A program made the position numbers and the translations under genes. Under the pieces are notes generated by a model. It saw nothing but the letters and a program-made list of their open reading frames with translations, was not told where the DNA came from and did no database searches. DNA of 35,808 bases. It comes from Pseudomonadales bacterium (GTDB taxonomy: Bacteria > Pseudomonadota > Gammaproteobacteria > Pseudomonadales > Azotimanducaceae). Positions 16,709 to 25,397 of the stretch are shown here, one piece after another; positions within the stretch are counted from its first letter, which is position 1, and every line of letters starts with the position of its first letter. The DNA lies in the NCBI GenBank assembly GCA_016779565.1, contig JADHNJ010000024.1:1-35808 (forward strand). The letters run 5' to 3'.

Positions 16709-17626
16709 GTGGACGATTATGGCATTGAAATGGGTCGACACCGGATTTGTGGCAAGTTTTGGGGGCCGAAAGAGGGTTTACCAACGATTGCGCTGCATGG
16801 GTACTTGGACAACGCTAACAGCTTCGATCGGTTGGCACCGCTTCTAAAGCATCGGCGAATCTTTGCGATGGATTTTGCCGGGCATGGTGCTTCAAGCCAT
16901 CGGCAGTCCCATGAACTTTATTCAGGGTTGTCTGATATAAAGGATGTGCTGGCGGTCGCCGATCACTTCGGATGGCGGCACTTTCATGTCTTGGGCCATT
17001 CCATGGGTGCTGAGATTGGATCTCAAATGGCGGGAATGTTTCCAGAACGCGTTGCATCGCTGGTTTGTCTCGATGGGTTCTGTAGCACCAACGACACAAA
17101 CGTGACCCTCGACAATTTAGCTTCATCGGTATCCGCGTCTTTCAAAGACGGTGCAAGATTAAAAGTCTTTCCGAGCTTAGAGGCTATGAGTCAGCGACTG
17201 TCGGAAGTGACGGGCCAAAGTCTGGCTTCGGCCTCGGCCATTGTTGCTCGAGGCTATAAAGAGGTGGTTGGAGGGTATACCTGGGTCTCTGATCCCCGGA
17301 TTAAAGGATCCGGACCCCTCGAATTTACCCGTCCCCAACTCGAGGCGTTGATTTTAAGGTTGGCAGCGCCTGCGCTAGTCATAGTCGCTGATGTCTCTAA
17401 TCTTTGGTTACAACGGTCGTTAGAGGTTTTAGTGACGGTCGACCAGCCATTGCTAACGATGGTATCGGTGCCTGCCCATCATCATTTGCATATGCATGAT
17501 GAATGCGCGGAGGTAGCGAGGCTTATCGAGTGTTTCGATGCGAAGCAACCGCTTGCTGCAGATGTGCTCTCCCCGGAGCGATATAGAATACTCAGAAATG
17601 CGGCGATAAAAACCGTACAAGGGTAG
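16709..17626 (+). CDS. Alpha/beta hydrolase (serine hydrolase-like)
   Basis: The GTG at 16709 has AAGGAG seven bases upstream. The 305-residue protein is a cytoplasmic alpha/beta-hydrolase: LHGYLDNANSFDRLAPLL (oxyanion HG at 30-31), FAMDFAGHGASSHR, and the nucleophile elbow GHSMG with Ser98. A His-rich HHHLHMHD segment near residue 262 likely carries the catalytic His. The opening and the WLDNA-like HGYLDN line match the serine-hydrolase-like (SERHL/MEST) branch. It is divergent from the P450 gene across 167 bp, and an acyl-CoA dehydrogenase follows after 114 bp. The substrate is not known; esterase or epoxide hydrolase roles are possible in this family. Confidence 0.85.
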   Translation: MDDYGIEMGRHRICGKFWGPKEGLPTIALHGYLDNANSFDRLAPLLKHRRIFAMDFAGHGASSHRQSHELYSGLSDIKDVLAVADHFGWRHFHVLGHSMGAEIGSQMAGMFPERVASLVCLDGFCSTNDTNVTLDNLASSVSASFKDGARLKVFPSLEAMSQRLSEVTGQSLASASAIVARGYKEVVGGYTWVSDPRIKGSGPLEFTRPQLEALILRLAAPALVIVADVSNLWLQRSLEVLVTVDQPLLTMVSVPAHHHLHMHDECAEVARLIECFDAKQPLAADVLSPERYRILRNAAIKTVQG

Positions 17627-17740
17627 ATGTGGGCTGGGGAGTGACCCTAAAATGTCGGTTGATGCGTCTTAGCCAAATCGTCGACCAAACGGGACAATGA
17701 AGGCAGCGCCAAAAGCATGCCAGTTATTCGGGAGGACAGG

Positions 17741-18925
17741 ATGGCAATGTTAGAGAATTTTCGACAGGAAACTCGAGCTTGGATTGCGGAAAACTGCCCT
17801 GAAGGTGCCAGAGGTCCTGGACAGATTCCCTTTGGAAGTCGGAAAGTCGAGCTCGAAGCAGATGTCGCAGCATGGCTTGCGGCGATGGTGAGTCGGGGCT
17901 GGACGGTGCCCACCTGGCCCAAGGCCTACGGTGGTGCTGGGCTAGCACGCGACGAATATGACATTTTGATTGATGAATTAAAGCAAGCCAAGGCAAGAAC
18001 CCCGCTTACCGGTCGCGGCGTGAATTACATTGGACCAACGATTTTAGAGTTTGGTACCGAAGCACAAAAAGCCAAATGGTTGCCGATCTGCGCTCGGGGA
18101 GAGGGCGCTTGGGCAATGGGATACTCCGAACCCGGTGCGGGATCAGATCTGGCCAGTCTGAGCACCCGAGCGGTGCGTGATGGGGATCACTATCTGATTA
18201 ACGGCGCTAAGATTTGGACCAGTGACGCGACGCTCTGTGATTATATCTTCGTCTTGGTTCGAACTTCCCCGGATAAACCCAAGCATGAGGGGATTAGCTT
18301 AATGCTGGTTGACATGCATCAGCCGGGCGTTGAAGTGTCCCCTATTCAATTGATTTCTGGTGCATCGCCTTTTTGTGAGACCTACTTTAAAGATGCGGTC
18401 GTGCCTGTTGATGATGTCATTGGCGGCGTTGACCGGGGCTGGACAGTCGGCAAGCGCTTGCTTCAATTCGAGCGCTCGACCCACGCGGGCATTAATATTT
18501 CTGGCTCTCAGGGCGGGCGGGCTGAGGTAAGTCGTATGCCAGAATTGATCGAGCGCTACGTCCCCAAAGTAAAAGGTCAGCTCGCGGACCCAGCCCTTCG
18601 CCGATGGTTGACTCAGTTCGAGATGAATTCTCATGCACAAAGGCTCACCCAAAGGCGTGCTATTGAAGAGCTTGATTCGAGAGCACCAGGATTTACTTCT
18701 TCAGCAGTCAAACTGACTAACGCGCTGAACATTCAAGATGGTGATGAACTTCTGATCGCGGCCATGGGACAGCAAGGGTTTCGCTGGGATCCCGCGACGG
18801 CGGACCCCGTGGAGTTAGAGGCGCTGCAGAAATGGCTGTATCAAAAATCCCTAACAATTGCAGGCGGTACCAAAGAAGTGCAGCTCAATATTATTGCTAA
18901 ACGCGTGCTGGGCTTGCCCGACTAG
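17741..18925 (+). CDS. Acyl-CoA dehydrogenase
   Basis: The ATG at 17741 has GGGAGGA about four bases upstream, so it is preferred to the ATG at 17717. The 394-residue FAD enzyme oxidises acyl-CoA to trans-2-enoyl-CoA and passes electrons to ETF. It shows YSEPGAGSDLASL (129-140), KIWTSDA, and the C-terminal AGGTKEVQLNIIAKRVLGLP that binds FAD across subunits. The medium-chain catalytic Glu (YEGT) is replaced by Gly (AGGT). Glu244 in LLQFERSTHAG lies where isovaleryl- and long-chain-type enzymes keep their base, so activity is likely retained. This sequence type is common in steroid, alkyl-branched or long-chain catabolism. It is probably co-transcribed with the hydrolase upstream. Confidence 0.92.
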   Translation: MAMLENFRQETRAWIAENCPEGARGPGQIPFGSRKVELEADVAAWLAAMVSRGWTVPTWPKAYGGAGLARDEYDILIDELKQAKARTPLTGRGVNYIGPTILEFGTEAQKAKWLPICARGEGAWAMGYSEPGAGSDLASLSTRAVRDGDHYLINGAKIWTSDATLCDYIFVLVRTSPDKPKHEGISLMLVDMHQPGVEVSPIQLISGASPFCETYFKDAVVPVDDVIGGVDRGWTVGKRLLQFERSTHAGINISGSQGGRAEVSRMPELIERYVPKVKGQLADPALRRWLTQFEMNSHAQRLTQRRAIEELDSRAPGFTSSAVKLTNALNIQDGDELLIAAMGQQGFRWDPATADPVELEALQKWLYQKSLTIAGGTKEVQLNIIAKRVLGLPD

Positions 18926-19489
18926 CAACCTGTTTTGACGCTAAGCCAAAGGGTAAGGCGGCAGAGCTGGTGTTGAAGTCTCTGGCAGCTCCTTTACCGG
19001 GTTGATGCTGTTTTTAGAATAGTGCGATCGTCCGCACGGTAAAAAAGAGCCTCATCCAAAGACCCGGATTTGGCGCGCGAACCTAGAGAAAAAATCTGGC
19101 GTCGGTCCTATAATTCTGAGGACGCTACGAACCGTTTCTGAATCGCTCATCAGCATTGCTTTCGAATAACCTCTTTACTCCTCCTGAAGTTGATGCACCG
19201 TCTAAACAACAGCGATTTGATCCATAATTTTGGGGAGGCAGTGGGCAGAAGCTTGGTTGGCAACCATGTGCGATTGACATGTGTTTTAGTGCTTACTAGG
19301 CACCCCTCTAAAAATCCAGTCTCCGCTTCGGGCTGCCGCCCATGAGCGCTCAGCGGACCTTGGTATGGTGAAAAGGGCCAGAGGCCCCCCTTAATGCCTG
19401 GTTTTACCCGCTTGGTCTGGCACGGTAAGGTAGACGGGATTGATACTCGAAGATGATGAATGGTCTTTAGGGCCTTCAAAAGGTGATCT
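18926..19489. other. 564-bp non-coding gap with TATAAT box and several small hairpins
   Basis: No plausible gene was seen. A perfect TATAAT lies at 19109-19114, without an obvious -35 partner at the normal spacing. From about 19255 to 19390 several short inverted repeats are packed together: GTGC/GCAC, GGGC/GCCC and GGGCC/GGCCC, plus CCGC/GCGG ends. An open minus-strand frame crosses here but is the antisense of the following SDR. It may contain the SDR promoter and leader, or a small RNA. Confidence 0.4.
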
Positions 19490-20299
19490 ATGGAACAAAA
19501 AGCAATTTTTATCACAGGTGGCGCAGGTGGCATGGGGGTGGCGACCGCCAAGCGTTTTGCCGCTGCGGGCTGGAAAGTGGGCTTGTTTGATCTGGACAGC
19601 CAAGCCCTTGCCCAGGCAAAAGACGAAGTAGGAGATTCGCAGACGATGACCGGAATTCTTGACGTGACCAGTCCGGAGGACTTTGCGGCAGCCGTCGGCG
19701 AATTTGCTTTGTTTAGCGGCGGCCGGATGGATATCCTATTTAATAACGCGGGCATTGCCCCGGGTGGGCTCCTAGAGGATATGCCCGAGGCTACCATTCG
19801 ATCGATAATTGATGTCAACGTGCTGGGCGTCATCCATGGTGTAAGGGCGGCGCTGCCTTTGCTTAAAGCCACAGACAATGCTTTGTCGATGAGCACTTCT
19901 AGCTCGGTTGCGACCTATGGACACGCCAAGCGCGCGGTCTATACCGCCAGTAAATTTGCCGTAAAAGGTTTAACCGAAGCGCTGTCTTTAGAACTCGAGG
20001 CCTACGGCATTCGTTCGGCGGATGTGTTGCCGGGATGTATCGATACACCGATGCTACGACAAGAATCGGCAAAGGGTGCCGGCAGACCTTTCGAGTTATC
20101 AATGCTTGATGGTCTACCCAAAACCGGCCCCTACCGGTTAATGCCTGCTTCAGCAATTGCAGATGCAGTTTGGTCCGCCTATCACAACAGTGATCAAATA
20201 CACTTTTATGTGCCTGAAGAAGTTGGTGATACCGATCGTGTTAAAGCTCATGATATTCAGGCGGCACGTTCGGAGATAAAAGCATTTTTATATCGATGA
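19490..20299 (+). CDS. Short-chain dehydrogenase/reductase (SDR)
   Basis: The ATG has AAGGTGA five bases upstream. The 269-residue SDR shows TGGAGGMGVATAKRFAAAG (9-27) with Asp34 near the end of strand 2 suggesting NAD preference, NNAGIAPGG at 85-93, Ser138 in the STSSSVATYG segment, and Tyr151-Lys155 (YTASK). The tail after residue 180 (GCIDTPMLRQ and onward) is variable and likely binds substrate. Catalytic residues are complete. It stands alone on the plus strand after a 564-bp gap and converges on the MarC gene, 36 bp away. The substrate is unknown. Confidence 0.92.
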   Translation: MEQKAIFITGGAGGMGVATAKRFAAAGWKVGLFDLDSQALAQAKDEVGDSQTMTGILDVTSPEDFAAAVGEFALFSGGRMDILFNNAGIAPGGLLEDMPEATIRSIIDVNVLGVIHGVRAALPLLKATDNALSMSTSSSVATYGHAKRAVYTASKFAVKGLTEALSLELEAYGIRSADVLPGCIDTPMLRQESAKGAGRPFELSMLDGLPKTGPYRLMPASAIADAVWSAYHNSDQIHFYVPEEVGDTDRVKAHDIQAARSEIKAFLYR

Positions 20300-20335
20300 G
20301 GCAGCGCTTTGAGTAGGGTTTGGGTGATTTACCCT

Positions 20336-20995
20336 TTAGCCCAACCCAAAGGTTGTTTTTATCCCATCAATCACGAACTCGATAGCCAGTGCCCCGAGCA
20401 AAAGGCCGAACACGCGCTGAATAGCACCGATGACAGGTTTGGGCAGTGCTTTAGCGACTTTGGAGGACGTCCAAAGAGAAACAGCCGCCATGATGAGCAC
20501 GAGTAAAATTGGCATGAAGCCAATAACTGAATGCTCGAGACTGGTGCTACTTTTCTCTGCCATGAGCATCGTGATCGCGATTGCACCAGGGCCTGAGATC
20601 AGCGGAATGGCAATCGGAAAAGTCGCAAGGGACGATAATGCTTGATCTCGCATGGCCTCATCCATGGTGCCTTGTCGCTGCTCTTGGCGGTTTTCAAAAA
20701 GCATCTGGTAGGCAATTACGATTAAGAACAAGCCACCGATAATCTTAAAAGAATCGATACTAATACCCATGTAGTGCAGGATGGTTGTGCCAAAACACCA
20801 AAATGCCAAAAGAACGAAAAAAGCGGTAAAGCCACTGCGCAAGGTCAGCTGTCTCACCTCTTGCTTTGTTAAGCCCTTGGTAAAAGGTGCAAAGATAGGC
20901 AGCAGGCCGATGGGATCAATGGCCACGAATATGAGGACAAAGTTTTCTAGAAATAAGTTAATCACGGGTTGGCTCAGGGTCGATCGGGGCGGCAT
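20336..20995 (-). CDS. MarC family integral membrane protein
   Basis: The 219-residue inner-membrane protein has six hydrophobic segments and the MarC/YchE signature: FVAIDPIGLLPIFAPFTKGLTKQE near the N-terminus, ISIDSFKIIGGLFLIVIAYQMLF in the middle, and a central FPIAIPLISGPGAIAITMLM. The family was first linked to the mar locus, later shown not to be needed for multidrug resistance. Members are labelled NAAT transporters but their substrate is unclear. No operon partner is seen on the minus strand; a 426-bp gap separates it from the divergent dipeptidase. Confidence 0.93.
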   Translation of the reverse strand: MPPRSTLSQPVINLFLENFVLIFVAIDPIGLLPIFAPFTKGLTKQEVRQLTLRSGFTAFFVLLAFWCFGTTILHYMGISIDSFKIIGGLFLIVIAYQMLFENRQEQRQGTMDEAMRDQALSSLATFPIAIPLISGPGAIAITMLMAEKSSTSLEHSVIGFMPILLVLIMAAVSLWTSSKVAKALPKPVIGAIQRVFGLLLGALAIEFVIDGIKTTFGLG

Positions 20996-21421
20996 TTAAA
21001 CGGCTCTGATGCCGAAGGTCAAGCGGCCAAGGAAAAAATCTTAATAGCCTATCTTGATCGGCTTACAAGCGGGTTTAAAACGATTAAAGGGGTTGCGTGA
21101 TCGAGTGGTAGCGGTGGGCGTGAAGAGAGGTTTTTGCTAGCAGAAAATGCGATGTCAGAAGCGCGTCTATAATGCTTTTGGTTAAGGCTTAGCCGAGTCC
21201 TCCTGTTTTTTTAGTGTCGCGGTAAAGCGATTTGGTGGACAAGGCGGTAAGCATCGCCGGTTGTATCATCTGTCACAATCCCCTGAGCAGGGCCGACAAG
21301 CTTGTGTGATCGAGAAATAGATAAATACTCTTTGGCTTGAAGTGGCTAGCGATGGCTGTTCTTGGTAATTAGTCAGGATATCGATGGGTTGATATAGTCT
21401 TGCGCAATTAGAGGCCAGCTT
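20996..21421. other. 426-bp divergent intergenic region
   Basis: The region lies between divergent MarC and dipeptidase genes and should hold both promoters. A perfect TATAAT is at 21168-21173, about 250 bp from the dipeptidase start, with no good -35 at normal spacing. A T-rich run (CTGTTTTTTTAG) lies about 30 bases downstream of it. No coding frame with family character is present. Confidence 0.35.
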
Positions 21422-22690
21422 ATGACGAATTTTCTTTATCGATACTTCGCTTGTGTCGTTTTTTTGATGATGAACACCCTGCCTGTTTGGTCCAGCGATG
21501 AAGCAGCAGCCACCGATCGTGCCGAAAAGCTGCATCAGCAGATTCTGACCCTCGACGCCCATGTTGACATTGAGATTCCAGGTCAGCCCTCGAGTTATGT
21601 GGGACCTGACGGCTTGTCAAAAGTTGCACCGGAGAAAATGCGACGAGGGCGATTAGATGCCGCGGTCATGACAGTTGCCGTTGGTCCCAAGCCACGAAAT
21701 GCTGAAGGATACGCCGAGGCGCGTTTGATTGCCGATGCAGAACTTGCAGCCGTCAAAGGGTTGGTCGCCCAGCGGGAGAATGATGCTGTGCTTGTGACAT
21801 CGACAAGGCAATTGTTAAGCGCTCATGCGAACCATAAGCGTGCGCTAATTTTGGGTCTTCAAAATGCTTTGATTTTTGGCAGGGACCCTGCAGCAGTTGA
21901 TGAATATTTCCGGCAAGGCGTTCGCGTCTTTGCGCTCACACACATGGGCCACAATGATTTTGCTGATTCATCCCGCCCTTTGTTTAACGCCAGCCTTGGG
22001 GCACGAGAGCCCATAGCTGAACATGGTGGTCTATCCGATCTTGGTAAAGCGGCGATTCAACGAATCAATGCCTTAGGTGGAATCGTTGATATTTCGCAAC
22101 TATCCAAACCGGCGGCATTAGCAACGATAGCGTTGTCCCAGAGTCCGGTCATCGCTAGTCATTCCAATGTGCGAGCATTGACTCAAGTCAGCCGCAACCT
22201 GTCGGATGAGGAGATTGATAGAATCGGCGCGACTGGTGGGGTGATCCATGTTGCACCGTTTGCCGGCTATCTTTTTGATTCTACAAATTCTGATATAGAT
22301 GCCCAGATTAGAGCTGTGAGGCTGGCGGCAGGTATTACTGAAGACTATCTCTATCCCTTTGAACTGTATTGGGAAATCGAAGATTCTGAGGTTAAAGCCA
22401 CGTTTTTGAATGGCATTCGAGCGCTTCTTGGCGAGATCACGCTGGATACAATGCTGAATCACTTGGACTACATCGTTGCCCGTATTGGCATCGAGCATGT
22501 GGGTATTGGGACCGATTTTAATCATGGCAGTGGTGTCCCCGGTTTCCAAGATGCCTCGGAGGCGTTCAATGTTACCAAGGGTTTAATCGACCGAGGTTAT
22601 AGCGACGCCGATATTGAGAAAATATGGGGAGGAAATTTTCTGCGTGTCTGGCGCCAAGCAGAGAACTTGCGCCAAGCGAATGCTTCTTAA
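21422..22690 (+). CDS. Exported peptidase M19 (membrane dipeptidase) homologue with altered zinc ligands
   Basis: The 422-residue protein starts after GAGG and has a Sec signal peptide (LYRYFACVVFLMMNTLPVWSS), so it is periplasmic. The M19 fold is clear: LDAHVDI with His47 and Asp49, GVRVFALTHMGHNDFADSSRP (166-186), ASHSNVRAL with His247, and GIGTDFNHGSG near the C-terminus with the acidic active-site Asp. Two zinc ligands of renal dipeptidase are changed. The bridging Glu of the G-V-E-G line is Gln147 (LGLQNA), and the first beta-site His is Gln226 (VDISQLS). Family members hydrolyse dipeptides, including D-containing ones. With the changed ligands the enzyme may bind one metal, use another substrate, or be inactive on dipeptides. 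It is convergent with the monooxygenase across the octamer repeat. Confidence 0.9.
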   Translation: MTNFLYRYFACVVFLMMNTLPVWSSDEAAATDRAEKLHQQILTLDAHVDIEIPGQPSSYVGPDGLSKVAPEKMRRGRLDAAVMTVAVGPKPRNAEGYAEARLIADAELAAVKGLVAQRENDAVLVTSTRQLLSAHANHKRALILGLQNALIFGRDPAAVDEYFRQGVRVFALTHMGHNDFADSSRPLFNASLGAREPIAEHGGLSDLGKAAIQRINALGGIVDISQLSKPAALATIALSQSPVIASHSNVRALTQVSRNLSDEEIDRIGATGGVIHVAPFAGYLFDSTNSDIDAQIRAVRLAAGITEDYLYPFELYWEIEDSEVKATFLNGIRALLGEITLDTMLNHLDYIVARIGIEHVGIGTDFNHGSGVPGFQDASEAFNVTKGLIDRGYSDADIEKIWGGNFLRVWRQAENLRQANAS

Positions 22691-23094
22691 CCTAGGAGTT
22701 TTAAGGGTAACGATTGGGGATTGGCTTAAGCTAAAAATCTCGCGAGCTGCTTGAGGGCTTTGCAGATCCGTTAGAACGAATCACAGCAATAGCGCATGGC
22801 AGCGCCCGCAGTTGGATCTGACCCCGATGATGGCATCAGCCGGCTGGTATCTTTGATAGCAGCCTCAAAACCTCAAAACCTCAAAACCTCAAAACCTCAA
22901 AACCTCAAAACCTCAAAACCTCAAAACCTCAAAACCTCAAAACCTCAAAACCTCAAAACCTCAAAACCTCAAAGCGCCCCATTCGCAGTCAATTGATTTA
23001 ATCCGTATTTAAAAAGCGGCTGACATAGAACCGGGTCTGCACCTCAACCGCAAAGTGGAGCGGTTCTAAAACCCGCTATTCTGCGCCGAATCGG
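22691..23094. other. 404-bp gap between convergent genes
   Basis: This holds the octamer tandem repeat described separately and, beside the monooxygenase stop, a long-loop inverted repeat: TAGAACCG (23026-23033) and CGGTTCTA (23061-23068). The latter may help end transcription, but there is no clear T run. A 66-codon frame runs through the repeat; nothing supports it as a gene. Confidence 0.4.
22863..22973. repeat. Perfect octanucleotide tandem repeat, CCTCAAAA x 13.9
   Basis: Thirteen complete identical copies of CCTCAAAA run from 22863 to 22966, followed by seven bases of a fourteenth. No copy differs, which points to recent expansion by slippage or active maintenance. It lies between convergent genes, not in a promoter. 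If translated, three units give a repeated KPQNLKTS octapeptide, but no start context supports that. Confidence 0.95.
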
Positions 23095-24900
23095 TCAGTA
23101 GGTGCGTTCTAGCCCTTCCATTTTTCCGGCTTTTCGCCAGGCCTCGAGGCGGCTAAAGAAAGGAATGGGACCTTTGCCGTAACTACTGTTCTGGACACTC
23201 CTAGGATTGGGCTTTCCTTCATTATTGTAATAGCCAGGGGTGCATTCTGCTTGGAATGACTCGCTGATACGAGAAAGCCGAATGATTTCGTCGACCCAAG
23301 CATCCTCGGCTGATTGGCTCGGCTCAATCGTTTGAATGCCCTCGGTTTTGCAGCGATCCAGCACGTAGGCAATATGCTGGGCTGATTCATCCATCGCGTG
23401 AGGGAAGTTGGTGGTAAAGCCGCCCTGAGCAGTACTCATAAAAAACACATTCGGAAAACCTTGACTATGAAGGCCGTACAAAGAGCGAATGCCATCCGCC
23501 CATTTTTCGCTCAGCCTAATCCCATTGCGGCCAACCAAATCATAGCCAGCTCGACGGGTATAGCTCGTACCCACCTCAAACCCAGTTGCAAAAATTACGC
23601 AATCGAGATCAAAGGTTTGTCCTCGCGCGATGACACCAGTTTCTGTCATGGCGCTGACCCCTTGGCCTTGGGTATCGACTAAGAAAACGTTTGGTCGATT
23701 GAACGTTTGCAGATAACTGTCGTGAAAGCAGGGGCGTTTACAAAATTGTCGATAATAGGGCTTCAGCGCTTCAGCGGTTTCGGGATCTTCGACCAGTTCA
23801 TCAACCCGTGCTCGAATCTGCTCCATCTTTTGAAAATCCGCTAGCTCCATCAATTTGGGTATCTCGCTGGGATCGATATTTTTGCCTCTGTAATTCGCCA
23901 TCGAGATTAAGTTGCGAATAATTTCTGTCCAGCCATCCATCACTAGGTCTTCTTCAACAACGCGGCCCGAGGTCAGCGCGTTAAAATTTTCCATACGCGT
24001 TTTTTGCCAGCCCGGGGTGAGGGCTTTTGCCCAATCGGGATCGGTTGGGCGATTGGCTCTCACATCAATTGAGCTGGGCGTACGCTGGAATACATAAAGC
24101 GCTTTGGCAGCAGCGCCAAGGTGGGGTATACATTGCACGGCCGTTGCGCCGGTACCAATGATGCCAACCCGTTTGTCTTTTAACCGTGCTAGATTGCCTT
24201 CAGCATTACCGCCGGTGTAGTCATAATCCCAGCGACTGGTATGAAAGGTATGGCCTTTGTATCTTTCGATCCCCACAATCCCAGGCAGTTTGGGTCGATT
24301 CAGTGGACCATTAGACATAATCACAAAGCGTGCGCCCATCGCGTCGCCTCTATCCGTGGTGATGCGCCAAAGTTTGTTGTCGTCTTCCCAGGCCATATGG
24401 GTAACCTGTGTTTGCAGACACGCGTTTCGGTATAGATCGTAGTGCTGCGCAATGTTGCGACTGTGGGCGAGGATCTCGGGCGCGTGGGCGTATTTCTCTT
24501 TTGGTACGAATCCCAGCTCATCACATAGGGGCAAATAAATGTAGGACTCGGTATCGCAGGCGGCACCAGGATAGCGGTTCCAGTACCATGTACCCCCAAA
24601 GTCTCCGCCTTTTTCGATAATCCTGATGTCGTTGAAACCAGCCTCTTTGAGTCTAGCGCCGGTTATCAGACCGCCAAAACCGCCGCCGATAATAGCGACA
24701 TCGACCGTATCGCGAAGGCCTGTCCGAGGCTTTGGCGAGTCAATATAGGGATCGTCGACGAAATGGGAAAAGTCTCCTTCAACACTTTGGTACTGCGCAT
24801 TGGCGTCAGGCCTTAGACGCTTGTCCCGTTCTAGGCGATATTTTTGACGTAAAGCGTCGGGATCAAACGTAAGTTGGGTGGTTTTTTTGGACATTGTCAT
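23095..24900 (-). CDS. Baeyer-Villiger-type flavin monooxygenase
   Basis: The 601-residue protein has two Rossmann motifs, GGGFGG for FAD at 72-77 and GTGATA for NADPH at 249-254. Between them is the Baeyer-Villiger fingerprint [F/Y]xGxxxHxxxW at 214-224, as YKGHTFHTSRW followed by D. The segment GGDFGGTWYWNRYPGAACDTESYIYLPL is also typical. Type I BVMOs insert oxygen next to a ketone to give esters or lactones with NADPH and O2. The long N-terminal extension (about 65 residues before the FAD motif) resembles that of steroid or macrocyclic-ketone enzymes. Either of two close ATGs (24900, 24894) may be used; the ribosome site is weak. No ester hydrolase is next to it, although hydrolases occur elsewhere in the window. 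The ketone substrate is unknown. Confidence 0.93.
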   Translation of the reverse strand: MTMSKKTTQLTFDPDALRQKYRLERDKRLRPDANAQYQSVEGDFSHFVDDPYIDSPKPRTGLRDTVDVAIIGGGFGGLITGARLKEAGFNDIRIIEKGGDFGGTWYWNRYPGAACDTESYIYLPLCDELGFVPKEKYAHAPEILAHSRNIAQHYDLYRNACLQTQVTHMAWEDDNKLWRITTDRGDAMGARFVIMSNGPLNRPKLPGIVGIERYKGHTFHTSRWDYDYTGGNAEGNLARLKDKRVGIIGTGATAVQCIPHLGAAAKALYVFQRTPSSIDVRANRPTDPDWAKALTPGWQKTRMENFNALTSGRVVEEDLVMDGWTEIIRNLISMANYRGKNIDPSEIPKLMELADFQKMEQIRARVDELVEDPETAEALKPYYRQFCKRPCFHDSYLQTFNRPNVFLVDTQGQGVSAMTETGVIARGQTFDLDCVIFATGFEVGTSYTRRAGYDLVGRNGIRLSEKWADGIRSLYGLHSQGFPNVFFMSTAQGGFTTNFPHAMDESAQHIAYVLDRCKTEGIQTIEPSQSAEDAWVDEIIRLSRISESFQAECTPGYYNNEGKPNPRSVQNSSYGKGPIPFFSRLEAWRKAGKMEGLERTY

Positions 24901-25213
24901 CGAGTGTTAACTTGTCTTAAGAGCGTCTGAGTAAAGCATAAAATGTGAAACTGCGCTCGTGGGTTTTAATGGCGCCAAAAACGGATTGCGCACTCACAAG
25001 CGCGCCACCGAAGATGCCGTCTGAGAGCAAAGACCAAGACATTACGATTGCCGTTCTCAACCTATTGAATCCGGTATTTACGGCGTTCAGCGGTTCACGG
25101 GAAACCAATCGGTTAATTCTTATGATTCAAATAATCGATCGTTATCGCAAAATTTTTTTATTTTACTAATTGATCATTAAGGGTCAATGTAGCTCTATTG
25201 GTCGCTAAGGGGT

Positions 25214-25243
25214 GGCTGTAGAGGGCTGTAGAGAGCTTTAGAG
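25214..25243. repeat. Three decamer repeats upstream of katG
   Basis: GGCTGTAGAG occurs twice in tandem (25214-25223, 25224-25233), followed by a diverged copy AGCTTTAGAG (25234-25243). They lie about 155-185 bp upstream of the katG start, so they may be regulator half-sites or a slippage product. Confidence 0.7.
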
Positions 25244-25276
25244 ATTAAAAACTTTGGACAGCATCGGATGCGCATC

Positions 25277-25316
25277 GCAGCTGCAAGCGACAGGCTGCAG
25301 CTGCAAAGTACAGGCT
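25277..25316. repeat. Tandem 20-bp imperfect duplication in katG leader
   Basis: Two adjacent 20-base units (25277-25296 and 25297-25316) share GCAGCTGCAA at the left and ACAGGCT at the right, and differ only at the three bases between (GCG versus AGT). Each starts with GCAGCTGC, which is itself palindromic. The pair lies 82-121 bp before the katG start, in the likely promoter or leader. Confidence 0.8.
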
Positions 25317-25397
25317 AATAACCAACCAATCCTTATGACGATCAAGTCAAATCAACCATGTAAACCAGGTATAAAGCGGACAACCAAGGAGAAATTC

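Larger units (their letters stand above)
24901..25397. other. 497-bp divergent region upstream of catalase-peroxidase
   Basis: This region separates the divergent monooxygenase and catalase-peroxidase genes. It contains an AT-rich block near 25150-25170, a TTGATC/GGTCAA imperfect dyad (25170-25187), and two short tandem duplications listed separately. No OxyR-like site could be identified with confidence. No convincing gene lies here; the open frame upstream of the GTG start lacks signal-peptide or family character. Confidence 0.4.

Noticed and set aside
19150-19896. Long minus-strand ORF
   Set aside because: More than half is antisense to the clear SDR gene at 19490-20299, and it has no family character.
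22118-22549. 143-codon minus-strand ORF
   Set aside because: Antisense to the M19 peptidase gene, with no ribosome site or family motif.
22863-22973. CRISPR array
   Set aside because: The unit is only 8 bp and there are no spacers between copies; no cas genes are present.
22796-22996. 66-codon ORF through the octamer repeat
   Set aside because: No ribosome site, and most of its length is translation of CCTCAAAA units.
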